A DNA stretch of 64,000 nt from Burkholderiales bacterium. GTDB taxonomy: Bacteria; Pseudomonadota; Gammaproteobacteria; Burkholderiales; Burkholderiaceae_C. Shown here piece by piece: positions 53,060-61,618 of this stretch. Numbering within the stretch: the stretch's first letter is position 1; each line of letters starts with the position of its first letter. The DNA lies in contig JAUVWL010000020.1 of NCBI GenBank assembly GCA_030604135.1, positions 1-64,000 on the forward strand, given 5' to 3'. Below the pieces are notes generated by a model that did not search any database, was not told the DNA's origin, and was given only the letters and a program-made list of their open reading frames with translations. The position numbers were made by a program, and so were the translations under genes.

Positions 53060-54460
53060 TCAATCGGCTTCTAGGCGGGTGAGCATCGCACCACTGCCTT
53101 GTTGCCTGAAATAGGCGCGCAACCTGAAATCCTTGAGCATCGTGCTCTCGCGACCCGATTCGCGCAGCCGGATCTGCACCGTGCCATGGACCACCGGCTG
53201 TCCGTCGGTCTCTTGCATATCGAAGCGGGCCTGCCCGAGTCCGACGACTTCGGCGCCGGCCAGGGTGCGGCCATAGGCGCGTGCAAACCGGGCCGCCACA
53301 TCCTCCTCGTGGGTCTGGCTGGCGGCCCAGCGGCGCACCCGATCGGCCTGGCCGGTTTCCAGCATGTGCAGCAGGTCTGCAAGCACGGGTTGCATGGGCC
53401 GCACGTCGGCCAGCGCAGGCTGAACACGGGCGCCTCCCAGCGTGGTTGCCCGGTCGATGGCCAGCGCCAAGGCCAGGGTTTCGTCCCAGCCGTCCTTGTC
53501 CGGGCTGGCTGCAGGCGTTGCGGCCGGCTTCGGTTGGTTCATTGACAGTGCATAGCTCAACCCTGCCACCTCGGTGCGTGCTTCGTTGCGTGAGCCGGGG
53601 CGGTTCACCGGCGGTTCGGCCTCGTGCCGGTTTGTGGTTGCCGGCTGCGGGGCAGGCTTCGGGGTCGGCTGCGGTTCGGATGCCGCCATCAACGCGACGG
53701 GGCGCGCAGCTTTTTCTGGTGGCTCCGGCGACGCCAGCTGGACGGGTGCGGGTGCCAGCACCAGCACCTCGGGCACAAGAGCTTCAGCCACGGGCATCGG
53801 CTGAGGCGGCACAGGCCGCTGTACCACCGTCAGCGTCGGGTCTTCCGGCGTCTGCCATAGCAGGGCCACCACGGCGCCGGTACCCAGCACCAGAGCACCC
53901 GACAGCCAGAGGGCTCGGCGGGCCGGTGAGCCGTCTTCCGAGGAGCGGTTCCGGACCGGGGTGCGCGGTGCGCTGGCGCGCGCCGCGGCCGCCACCGCGT
54001 GCAATTGGTCCGACAGTGCTCGGGCGCGCTGGGCATCGTAGTTGGCGCGATGCACTGGAGAGGCCAGCACGTCGTGCGCCAGGTTCACCCGCGCCGCCGC
54101 GTCGCCTGGCCAGGGGTCACCGTCGGTCTGGAAGTCCGGGTGGGTCAGGCGCATCAGCAGCCGGTAGTGCTCTTTGAGCGTGGTGTTGTCGGTTTCCGCG
54201 CCCACGCCCATCAGGGCATAGTGGTCGTTGTCCGGGCGCAGCATCACGCTGCGCACAAAAAAGCGCGCCGCCTGCCGCACCTCGGCTGGCACCGGCTCGC
54301 CGCCAGGCAGCTCTACTGGCCGGTCGGCGGCCAGGGCCAGCAGCGCCAGCGTGTGGTCGAACAGCACCGCCGGCTCGCGCCGCGCCACCGAAAAGCGCCC
54401 CGGGCCAGCCTGGTAGGCCAGCAGGGCGTCCCACAGCTGCGGATGGGGGGTGGACGTCAT
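53060..54460 (-). CDS. membrane J-domain protein of EPS operon
   Basis: The 466-residue protein has a J domain at about 79-142 with the HPD motif intact (107-109) and the NYD end (AHDVLASPVHRANYD), one membrane helix at 183-202, a Pro-rich segment (about 205-320) and a C-terminal folded domain that contains LGQARFDMQETDGQPVVHGTVQIRL. The J domain would face the cytoplasm and recruit DnaK; the C-terminal part is periplasmic. It lies between the TPR protein and the Wzc-like kinase with four-base overlap. J proteins in EPS operons are uncommon. Confidence 0.75.
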   Translation of the reverse strand: MTSTPHPQLWDALLAYQAGPGRFSVARREPAVLFDHTLALLALAADRPVELPGGEPVPAEVRQAARFFVRSVMLRPDNDHYALMGVGAETDNTTLKEHYRLLMRLTHPDFQTDGDPWPGDAAARVNLAHDVLASPVHRANYDAQRARALSDQLHAVAAAARASAPRTPVRNRSSEDGSPARRALWLSGALVLGTGAVVALLWQTPEDPTLTVVQRPVPPQPMPVAEALVPEVLVLAPAPVQLASPEPPEKAARPVALMAASEPQPTPKPAPQPATTNRHEAEPPVNRPGSRNEARTEVAGLSYALSMNQPKPAATPAASPDKDGWDETLALALAIDRATTLGGARVQPALADVRPMQPVLADLLHMLETGQADRVRRWAASQTHEEDVAARFARAYGRTLAGAEVVGLGQARFDMQETDGQPVVHGTVQIRLRESGRESTMLKDFRLRAYFRQQGSGAMLTRLEAD

Positions 54461-56859
54461 GCGCTGGCGGGCGAAGTCCCGGTGCCAGGCGGGCCGTTCA
54501 GTTCGGCCAGGCCACTGTGGCGCACACCGGCCGCCTGCTCGGCCGGACGGACAGCGGCGCTCTCGTTGCCGTGGTAGCCGTAGTAGCTGCCATAGCCGTA
54601 ACCGTACTCGGCGCCGTGCTTGTCACTTACATGCGTCAGCACCACACCCATGGGCACAATGCCGCCATGGCGTAGGCGCCGCATCGAGTCCTTGATGGCC
54701 GACCTGCGCGTCTCGCCGGCCTTGATGGCAAACACCAGGTGCGGCACCTGGTTGCCCAGCACGATGGCGTCGGCAAGGCCCAGCAATGGCGGGCTGTCGA
54801 TGATGACCTGCGCATAACCCAGCGACTGCGCTTTCTCCAGCAGCATCATCAGCTTGGGGCCCGAGAGCAGCTCCACCGGGTCCGGCGGGGTTGGCCCTGC
54901 GGTCAGCACCGACAGGTTGCTCAGGTTGGAGTGCTGGATCAGGGTGCCCGAGCCACCATCGCCCGCCAGGTAGTTCGACAGCCCGTGTTCGTTGGGCATT
55001 TTCATGATCTTGTGCACCGACGGGTTGCGCATGTCGGCGTCAACCAGCAGCACCGGCTTGCCCAGCTGGGCAAAGTTGATCGCCAGTGAAATCGCGGTGG
55101 TCGACTTGCCCTCGCCCTTGCCGCAGCTGGTCACCATCAGCACCTTGGGCGCGCCCTCGGTGGTGGAGAATTGCAGCGCGGTGCGCATGGAGCGGTAGGC
55201 TTCGGCAAAGGCGCTGCGCGGGTCCTCGTGGATGAGCGCAGCCACCTGGCCACCACGCACAGCCTTCTTCTTGATCAGCGGAATCAGGCCCAGCAGCGGC
55301 AGGCCATAGAGCTGCTCGATTTCGTCGGCGCTCTTGATGGTGTCGTCCAGCGTTTCGCGCAGGAAAGCCAGGCCCAGGCCCAGCAACAGGCCCAGGCCCA
55401 TGCCGATCATGGCAAACCTGGTGGGCTGCGGGCTGAACGGGAACAACGGTGCACGGGCTTCGTCCACCACCGAGATGTTGTTGGTCGTCAGGCCGCCGGT
55501 CACCGACACCTCTTTCAGACGCTGCAGCAGGCTGTCGTAGACCTGCCGGTTGGTTTCCATCTCACGGCGCATCAGGTTCAGGTCCACGCTGCGGTCCTGC
55601 ACCACCTGCACCTCGGCGCGCGACTGGGCCAGGCGCTCGCGCAGCTGGTTCTCCTGCTGGCGCGCAGCTTCAAACTGGGCTCTGACCGACCCCATCACCA
55701 CGTTCACCTCGGCCTGGATGCGGGCGTCGATCTCGGCAATCTGTGCCCGCATCTGCACCATGCGCGGGAAGTCGGGTTTGAACACCGCCTCGTTCACGGT
55801 GTATTCGGCCTGCAGCTTGGCCCGTTGCTCCTTGAAAGTCTGCACCGCCCGGTTGTCCAGCACCTGGGGCGCGCTCTCCGGGTTGCGCAGCACCTCGTTG
55901 TAGACCGATTCGGCGCGGATCCGCTCCTCTTCGGCACGGGCCAGTGCCGCCGAAATGCTGGCAAAGCCCTGGGTGGCCACCTCGGTCTTGTCGTCCAGGG
56001 TCAGGATCTGGTTGCGCTTGGCGTATTCGTTGATGACGCGCTCGCTCTCTTCCAGTCGCGCCTTGGATGAGCGAATCTGGTCTTCCAGGAAGCCGCGTGC
56101 GTAGGTCGACGACTCCAGGCGCCGCTCCAGGTTCATAGCCATGAAGGTGCGGGCCATGGTGTTGGCGATGCGCGCGGCCAGCTCGGGGTTGCTGTTGACC
56201 ACCACAATGTTTACCAGGCGCGAGTTGCGCACAGGCTCGATACTCACCGAGCCCCGAAACGCCGAAATGGCGCCGTCGCGGCTGAGCACCTGCTCGTCCT
56301 GGATGGCCGGCGTGCCGAGTTGCCGGTAGTTGGCCAGCAGCCGCTCGACAAAACCCCTATTGGCGGCCGCGGCCGGCTCGGGTTCACCCAGTGCACCGGT
56401 GTCGCCAGCGCCGGGCAGGGCGTCTGGCGTGCTGCGGCGGTTCAGGCCCATCTCGTCGATCACCCGCTCGGCCAGGGCCCGGCTCTTGAGCAGCTCGATC
56501 TGGGTCTGTAGCTGCGAGCCGTCATCCCAGTAGTTCATCTCGGCATCAACATCGCGGTTGAAGGCCACCACCTGCTGCGCCGTGCGGTCGATCTGCACCA
56601 GGGCTGTGGCCCGGTACATCGGGGTCGAGCGCAGGCTGTGCACCACCGCGATCACGCCGCACAGCAGGGTGACGGCCAGCAGCATCCATTTGTGCTTGCG
56701 CACCACTCGCAGCAGGTCGCGCAGGTCCAGTCCGTCGTCTTCGATCTCGGCGGCCCGCTCATCGCGCAGGGCCGGGTGTGTCAGGGCGTGCGGGCCACGC
56801 AGCGCCAGGCTGCGCACCGGGGCTTGGTCGGGTGGGGTCGGTTCGGCGGCTTGGGACAT
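54457..56859 (-). CDS. wzc: Wzc-like polysaccharide co-polymerase with BY-kinase domain
   Basis: An 800-residue inner-membrane protein. Helix 1 is at ~58-75, the periplasmic coiled coil spans ~255-450 and helix 2 is ~483-500. The cytoplasmic BY-kinase has Walker A (TSCGKGEGKST, 577-587) and Walker A' (LLVDADMRNPS, 604-614). A C-terminal tyrosine cluster (EYGYGYGSYYGY) would be the autophosphorylation site. It governs polymer length and export together with the Wza-like protein. Unlike the left locus, co-polymerase and kinase are fused here. Confidence 0.93.
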   Translation of the reverse strand: MSQAAEPTPPDQAPVRSLALRGPHALTHPALRDERAAEIEDDGLDLRDLLRVVRKHKWMLLAVTLLCGVIAVVHSLRSTPMYRATALVQIDRTAQQVVAFNRDVDAEMNYWDDGSQLQTQIELLKSRALAERVIDEMGLNRRSTPDALPGAGDTGALGEPEPAAAANRGFVERLLANYRQLGTPAIQDEQVLSRDGAISAFRGSVSIEPVRNSRLVNIVVVNSNPELAARIANTMARTFMAMNLERRLESSTYARGFLEDQIRSSKARLEESERVINEYAKRNQILTLDDKTEVATQGFASISAALARAEEERIRAESVYNEVLRNPESAPQVLDNRAVQTFKEQRAKLQAEYTVNEAVFKPDFPRMVQMRAQIAEIDARIQAEVNVVMGSVRAQFEAARQQENQLRERLAQSRAEVQVVQDRSVDLNLMRREMETNRQVYDSLLQRLKEVSVTGGLTTNNISVVDEARAPLFPFSPQPTRFAMIGMGLGLLLGLGLAFLRETLDDTIKSADEIEQLYGLPLLGLIPLIKKKAVRGGQVAALIHEDPRSAFAEAYRSMRTALQFSTTEGAPKVLMVTSCGKGEGKSTTAISLAINFAQLGKPVLLVDADMRNPSVHKIMKMPNEHGLSNYLAGDGGSGTLIQHSNLSNLSVLTAGPTPPDPVELLSGPKLMMLLEKAQSLGYAQVIIDSPPLLGLADAIVLGNQVPHLVFAIKAGETRRSAIKDSMRRLRHGGIVPMGVVLTHVSDKHGAEYGYGYGSYYGYHGNESAAVRPAEQAAGVRHSGLAELNGPPGTGTSPASA

Positions 56860-56938
56860 GTCTGGGGCGGACAGATAACGGGGAGGCGCGGCGCAGCGAG
56901 AGACTCAGCCTGGCCGGCCGAACGGGGGTGGCGCGCGT

Positions 56939-57694
56939 TCAGCGCGGCGCCAGGCCCGAGAAGGGGTTGATCGAGTCGATGATGTCGCGGAACAGCGAGT
57001 CGCGCAGCGCGGTGCGTGCGGCGCTGCGCTTGACCACGATCACGTCGTCGGCCAGGATCACCGGGTCTGGGTGCTTGCCCTCGCGAATGGCGTGCAGGTC
57101 GAAGGTCTGGGGCTCGGCGGTGTTGCCATCGAGCCCCTGGCGGAACAGCATGATTTCGGACAGGTTCGCATAGTTGCCGCCACCACCGGCCAGGGCCAGC
57201 GCACGCAGCAGGGTCAGTTGCCCGGTCACCGGGTAGATGCCCGGCTTGGCAACAGCGCCTTCAATGGTGATGCGGCGGGTGGTGAACTCCTTGATGAACA
57301 CCGACACCTGCGGGTCCTGCAGGTAGCGCTCGGCATAGGCGGCAATGCGTTCTTCGGCCTGCTGGCCGGTCATGCCCTGCAGGGAAACCGGGCCCACCAG
57401 CGGCAGCGACACCACCCCGGTGGAATTGACGCGCACCGTGCGCTTGAGCTCGGGCACGCCAAACACCTCGACCTCGATCAAGTCGTTGGGCGAGATGCGG
57501 TAGTCGGCACTGAGCCCGGACAGTGTGTCCAGTGGCTGTGGCTGGTTGGCCGGTCCCACGGGTCCAAGGGCGCCAGGCACACCGGGGGCGACGGCTGCCG
57601 CGGCATAGGGTGCGGGTGCCCTGGTGGCCTGCGCCAACACCGGGGCCCCTGTCAAGCCCGCCATCAAGGCGGTCAACACAACAACACTGCGCAT
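56939..57694 (-). CDS. Wza/EpsE-like polysaccharide export protein
   Basis: The 251-residue protein has a signal peptide ending near VLA|QAT, a Pro/Ala-rich linker, then the export domain (LSADYRISPNDLIEVEVFGVPEL) and a SLBB domain (RRITIEGAVAKPGIYPVTGQLTLLRALALAGG). It forms the export channel for the Wzc-like system. There is no lipobox Cys. ATG 57694 has AAGGG eight bases upstream, better than the GTG at 57703. A 79-bp gap to the Wzc-like gene follows. Confidence 0.88.
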   Translation of the reverse strand: MRSVVVLTALMAGLTGAPVLAQATRAPAPYAAAAVAPGVPGALGPVGPANQPQPLDTLSGLSADYRISPNDLIEVEVFGVPELKRTVRVNSTGVVSLPLVGPVSLQGMTGQQAEERIAAYAERYLQDPQVSVFIKEFTTRRITIEGAVAKPGIYPVTGQLTLLRALALAGGGGNYANLSEIMLFRQGLDGNTAEPQTFDLHAIREGKHPDPVILADDVIVVKRSAARTALRDSLFRDIIDSINPFSGLAPR

Positions 57695-57778
57695 ACTCTG
57701 CACCCTTGAGGGACCCCACTAGCCAAGTTACCTGGGCCGGTTTGCCCAAACCCCAGATTTTAAGTCAGCGCTGTGTTC

Positions 57779-59185
57779 TTAAGTGTTCAATTCCTCACGG
57801 TGTCGGCGCTGACGGCCAGGCGGCAGCGGCCGCAGGAACAAGCCGGCCAGAAACGCGCCCAGCATGGCCAGCGCCGGAATGCGCAGGTTGAAGTCCACCC
57901 AGGCATGCAACAGCAAGGCCAACAGACCGAAACCTGCCGCCAGCATCAGCTGTTCGCTGCCGTGCAGCCGCCCTTGGGCCAGACGCTGGCCCAGTTGCAC
58001 CGCCCGTGCCACCAGCAGGGCCAGGGCAAGCGCCATCAGCAAGGCGGCCGGCAGGCCCGCCTCCATCAACAGTTGCACATAGTCGCTGTGGGCGTGCTCC
58101 ACAAAACCGCCCTCGGCCACCGCCGGCTGAAAGCGCGGAAACACCCCGGCAAACGAGCCCATGCCCGAGCCGGCGGGCCAGAACTCGGCCGTCGCCCGTG
58201 CGGTGGCCATGAAATTCTGCTGCCGCATGGACGCGTCACTCTCCAGCGCCTGCCCCTGGAAGCGTCGCAGGCCCTCGGTGCCCACCGTGGCCAGGCCGAC
58301 CAGCAAGGCCAGCGCCAGCGCGCCCACCCGCCAGCGCAGCTTCCAGCGCCGCAGCGCGCCACCCGGCATCAGCAGCACCGCACCGGCTGTGGCCAACAAG
58401 GCCGAGCCCAAGCCTGCGCGTGACTGGCCGGCCAGCACCGCCAGCAACAGCACAAAACCCGCCACCGCCCACAGCCAACCGCTGGCGTCACCGAGCCCCT
58501 GCCCGTCCAGTGAGCGCCGCCACTGCCACACGATCAGCGGCAGGCACATGGCCAGTAAGCTGGCCAGGTGGTTCGAGTTGGCAAAAGTGCCGATGACACC
58601 TTTGAAATGCGAGCCCGCGTGCAGCATCGGAAACGGTCCCAGCTGGGCCAGCCCCAGCAGTGCCTGAAGCAGCGCACCCAGCAACCAGAGCCTGAGCAGC
58701 CAGTGCAACTGCCGCTGCCCCGCCGCCAGCCCCAGCCACAGACAGGCCAGCACCGGGATGCCTGCCAGCACCGAGGCCCAGGTTGCGTCCGGTGTCAGCG
58801 ACAGCGGCCGCCAGGCCTGGCTGTCCAGCCCCAGGCCATCCAGCACCCCCAGGTACGTTTCACGCCCCGGCAGGGCCGCCCACAGTGAGGGCGGAAGGGG
58901 CATCAGATGCAACACCCCCAACCACAAAGGCGAGGTCACCAGACAGCCCAGTGCCCAGCGCTTCCAGCCACTGCCCCACACATCGCGCAGCCCACCCTGC
59001 ACCCCGGCCAGCGCCACCCCAGCCAGCACCAGCAGCCCCAGCCACTCCAGCCCGATCAGCGCCACTCCCCGGTTGCCCCCGCGAATCAGCGGCGCCATCA
59101 GCACCAGTAACACCCCCGCCCCAAAGGCCAGGTCCATGCCCCAAGGGGCGCTGCGCACTGCCGTTCTGTCCACTGTCGTATTCAT
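57779..59185 (-). CDS. O-antigen ligase / EPS polymerase family protein (Wzy_C)
   Basis: A 468-residue protein with about 12 membrane helices and a large periplasmic loop ending in the Wzy_C motif (GVIGTFANSNHLASLLAMCLP, then GMGSFAGVFPRFQPAVAEGGFVEHAHSDYVQLLMEAG). It polymerises repeat units or ligates polymer to an acceptor. ATG 59185 is used. It lies between the RiPP cassette and the export genes on the same strand, with 95 bp of repeat-like DNA before it. Confidence 0.85.
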   Translation of the reverse strand: MNTTVDRTAVRSAPWGMDLAFGAGVLLVLMAPLIRGGNRGVALIGLEWLGLLVLAGVALAGVQGGLRDVWGSGWKRWALGCLVTSPLWLGVLHLMPLPPSLWAALPGRETYLGVLDGLGLDSQAWRPLSLTPDATWASVLAGIPVLACLWLGLAAGQRQLHWLLRLWLLGALLQALLGLAQLGPFPMLHAGSHFKGVIGTFANSNHLASLLAMCLPLIVWQWRRSLDGQGLGDASGWLWAVAGFVLLLAVLAGQSRAGLGSALLATAGAVLLMPGGALRRWKLRWRVGALALALLVGLATVGTEGLRRFQGQALESDASMRQQNFMATARATAEFWPAGSGMGSFAGVFPRFQPAVAEGGFVEHAHSDYVQLLMEAGLPAALLMALALALLVARAVQLGQRLAQGRLHGSEQLMLAAGFGLLALLLHAWVDFNLRIPALAMLGAFLAGLFLRPLPPGRQRRHREELNT

Positions 59186-59197
59186 GCCGCCCATTGT

Positions 59198-59270
59198 CGT
59201 CATTCCCACGAACCTCCCCGTCGTTCCCACGAACAGCCTGCCCCTGCGAAAGCGTGGGGCGGGAATCCAC
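59198..59270. repeat. REP-like fragments upstream of the polymerase gene
   Basis: Pieces related to the ATTCCCGC palindromes occur here (GTCATTCCCACGAAC, GTCGTTCCCACGAAC and GGGCGGGAATCCAC), spread over 73 bp. Stems are imperfect. The stretch separates the nucleotidyltransferase gene from the polymerase gene and may lessen co-transcription. Confidence 0.5.
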
Positions 59271-59280
59271 AAGCTCTCAC

Positions 59281-60372
59281 CTACCCCCGCCACTTCCCCC
59301 AAGCCCTCTTCACCCGCTCCCACATCAAGCCCGCAACCCCCCCCTTGTCCCCATACAGATACGTCATGTAGTCCCGACTCGGAAACACCCGCTGCCACAA
59401 CCACCGCAGCTTCGGCCCCCACCCCGGCAGCGCCCGCATCGTCTGCGCCTGCATATAAGCCCAATCATCCAGCCGCCCAGCATCGAGCGGCTCCCCCTTG
59501 GCCGCCTCACGCAACTCCACCAGCACCCCCTCAGGAAACATCGTCCCAAACATGGCCGACGTCGCCTCCAGCGCGCTCAGCGTCACCCCCGCCACCTTCC
59601 GCTCAAGCGCCAGGCTCACCAGCTGCGTCCAATCATCCGGGCCCAGGTGCTTTTCCAGCACCACAAAGTCGTACAGCCATTTCGGGCGGTCGCCTACGCC
59701 AATCTCGATGTTGCTGGCCCGGTGCATGGCCGCATGCAACGTGGCGTGCACCGGCCCCAATCCACGCGCGTTCGGCCCCAGCGACGGAATGGCTACCGAC
59801 GCCGCCATCAGCTCGTCAAAGCCGAAGCGGTCAGCGTGCAGGGCCGAGTTGGACAGCCGCCAGTGGATATCCACTTCCAGTGACCAGTCTGCAGCCATGG
59901 CTTTCTGGCACATCATCTCGTAGGCAACCAGCCCTCCAGACGGCGCCATGCATTCGAATCCGTCCGATTCAAGCGCGCTTGCCAAACGCTCGGCCACGTC
60001 TCGCGAGGGCAGCAAGATGTCCACATCGCCGCATGCTCGCCAGTGGGGTTTGGCGTAGGCCCAGTGGGCCAGGGCCGCGCCCTTGAGCAACAAAGACGGT
60101 GTGGCCGATTCGGAAAGGTGCTTCAGAATGCGACGCGACTGGGCCTCGAAAGCCATCGCGTAGGCCATGGCCTCGCGCGCCGCGTCGGTCAGGGTGCGCC
60201 TGGTGCCTGAAGGCAGGTCTGCGCGGTTGGCCAGTGCAGCGTGCATAAGGGAAACCATGCCTTCATTGCTGGCTCTGACCACCCATTCATCGGAGTCAAT
60301 CCACGCAGGCAAGGCCTGGTCGTCGGCAAGTCTGAGCAGTCCCGCCATTTGCTCGGGCAACGGATCGGTCAT
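59281..60372 (-). CDS. lasso-associated nucleotidyltransferase family protein
   Basis: A 363-residue protein of the NTP_transf_5-type nucleotidyltransferase family. LLLKGAALAHWAY (Lys97) precedes GDVDILL with the catalytic-type DxD (Asp116, Asp118). In pseudomycoidin-type lasso clusters the homologue adds a sugar to a phosphate placed on the peptide by the HprK-like kinase. Here it sits directly downstream of the kinase (four bases between), which supports the same tandem action. The acceptor residue is unclear, because the predicted core has no C-terminal Ser. Confidence 0.82.
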   Translation of the reverse strand: MTDPLPEQMAGLLRLADDQALPAWIDSDEWVVRASNEGMVSLMHAALANRADLPSGTRRTLTDAAREAMAYAMAFEAQSRRILKHLSESATPSLLLKGAALAHWAYAKPHWRACGDVDILLPSRDVAERLASALESDGFECMAPSGGLVAYEMMCQKAMAADWSLEVDIHWRLSNSALHADRFGFDELMAASVAIPSLGPNARGLGPVHATLHAAMHRASNIEIGVGDRPKWLYDFVVLEKHLGPDDWTQLVSLALERKVAGVTLSALEATSAMFGTMFPEGVLVELREAAKGEPLDAGRLDDWAYMQAQTMRALPGWGPKLRWLWQRVFPSRDYMTYLYGDKGGVAGLMWERVKRAWGKWRG

Positions 60373-60376
60373 GCTG

Positions 60377-61387
60377 TCAGAGCCTGTCGGGGGTTGTCCT
60401 CAGTTGGAGGGCGTCTGCCTCAAGGGCCTCGCACAACGCGTCCAGGCGACCCAGGTCATCGGGAGCGCAGACCTGTCTGATGGGCATTTCGCGAACCAGT
60501 CTTCCCAAGAACTGAAACTCGGCAGCACGTTGTGCCGGCGTCTGGGCACGAGAGGCAAAGCTGTCCGAGAGCAGCCTCATCAAGGCTTCTGCCGGTGGCA
60601 CATCGCTGAAAGCGGGATCTGCGGGTTGCCGCTGCCCAAGGAAATAGATGGCGGACAGAGTCATGGGGGCGGACTGGAACCGAAGACCGTGTTCGGCCAG
60701 GTCCAGCGCCCGTTTGCTCCAGCCAGGCATCATGGGTGGCAGGGCGTCGGCCGACCCCATCAATGCCTGGGCCGATTCAGGCCACAGTCGCAGTTTCGGG
60801 TAGGCCGGAACGGCCAGCCAGCCTTCATCTCCATGCCGGACGGGCAAGACGTCATCGCTCAGCACGGCGTAACCCTTGCGGGCAAAAGCCGCAACGGTGG
60901 TGGACTTTCCGGCACCCGAGTCACCCACCAGGGCCACCGCATGTTTCCCCAGAGCGACAGCGCTGCCGTGCAGGCAGACCTGCCCCCGCTGGCGCATGGC
61001 CACACCCATGATAGGCCCCAGCAGTGCCGGCAGCAATGCGGCAGTATCGGTGTTCATCGGCAAGGCAATTTCCACCACAGTTCCGGCTGCATTGACGGTG
61101 AAACGGATGCCGTCGTGGTAGGTCAGGCAGATGCTGCCAGAGCCCGGGTGGCGGGTTGCGATGAACTCCGGTTCACCATCTTCAAGCAGGTCCACCGCGC
61201 GGAACGCCTCCACCCAGTCACCAGCAGAGAGCGGCTCACCCGGCGAAACCAGCCGAACCTTCAAGTCAGCCGGGGGCTTGGCTTCGGGCATCCAGCCGGC
61301 CATCAGCGTATCCAATGGCGCCTGTACGGCCACAGTGAGGCCATACAAATGGAAAAGACCCGCAGACGACACGCTAATGTCGTTCAA
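60377..61387 (-). CDS. HprK-related kinase A, RiPP/EPS-associated
   Basis: A 336-residue protein with the HPr-kinase-like core: LHGSAV (139-144), P-loop GDSGAGKS (155-162) and SDDV (177-180). Such kinases in lasso operons (paeninodin, pseudomycoidin types) phosphorylate the C-terminal Ser of the precursor. It has no ATG; TTG 61387 is taken as start, though the frame is open upstream and overlaps the end of the precursor gene. The lack of a C-terminal Ser in the neighbouring precursor is noted under findings. Confidence 0.82.
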   Translation of the reverse strand: MNDISVSSAGLFHLYGLTVAVQAPLDTLMAGWMPEAKPPADLKVRLVSPGEPLSAGDWVEAFRAVDLLEDGEPEFIATRHPGSGSICLTYHDGIRFTVNAAGTVVEIALPMNTDTAALLPALLGPIMGVAMRQRGQVCLHGSAVALGKHAVALVGDSGAGKSTTVAAFARKGYAVLSDDVLPVRHGDEGWLAVPAYPKLRLWPESAQALMGSADALPPMMPGWSKRALDLAEHGLRFQSAPMTLSAIYFLGQRQPADPAFSDVPPAEALMRLLSDSFASRAQTPAQRAAEFQFLGRLVREMPIRQVCAPDDLGRLDALCEALEADALQLRTTPDRL

Positions 61388-61416
61388 GCGGGCCTGCGGT
61401 CGCGACCAGCGTGCGC

Positions 61417-61602
61417 TCAGACGCGTGTGCGGTTGCCGTTTTGGTTGCTGCAGCCTTGCCCTTGGTTGGCGCCGTCGCCACCACCTCTGCAGCCGCGACT
61501 CAGCGTCAACTCACCGATGCTGCCGAACCGGCGGATGACAGGCGACTGGTAGGCTTGGCGGGTTGCCTCCTGGGGAACGTGGGTCGTCGCGTGAGTGGTC
61601 AT
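61417..61602 (-). CDS. lasso-type RiPP precursor peptide
   Basis: The 61-residue peptide has the lasso leader motif: Tyr18, Pro21, Ile23, Gly27 and Thr33 fit YxxPx(L/I)xxxGxxxxxT. With Thr at -2 the core begins at Ser35 and runs 27 residues to Val61. Asp43 is core position 9, suited to a Ser1-Asp9 macrolactam. Cys38 (core 4, ring) and Cys51 (core 17, tail) could form a ring-tail disulfide. The tail is rich in Gly, Asn and Gln with no bulky aromatic plug. The gene lies 16 bp after the cyclase and 29 bp before the kinase. The ribosome site is weak. Confidence 0.78.
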   Translation of the reverse strand: MTTHATTHVPQEATRQAYQSPVIRRFGSIGELTLSRGCRGGGDGANQGQGCSNQNGNRTRV

Positions 61603-61618
61603 TTTGGATGCCGGGTAG

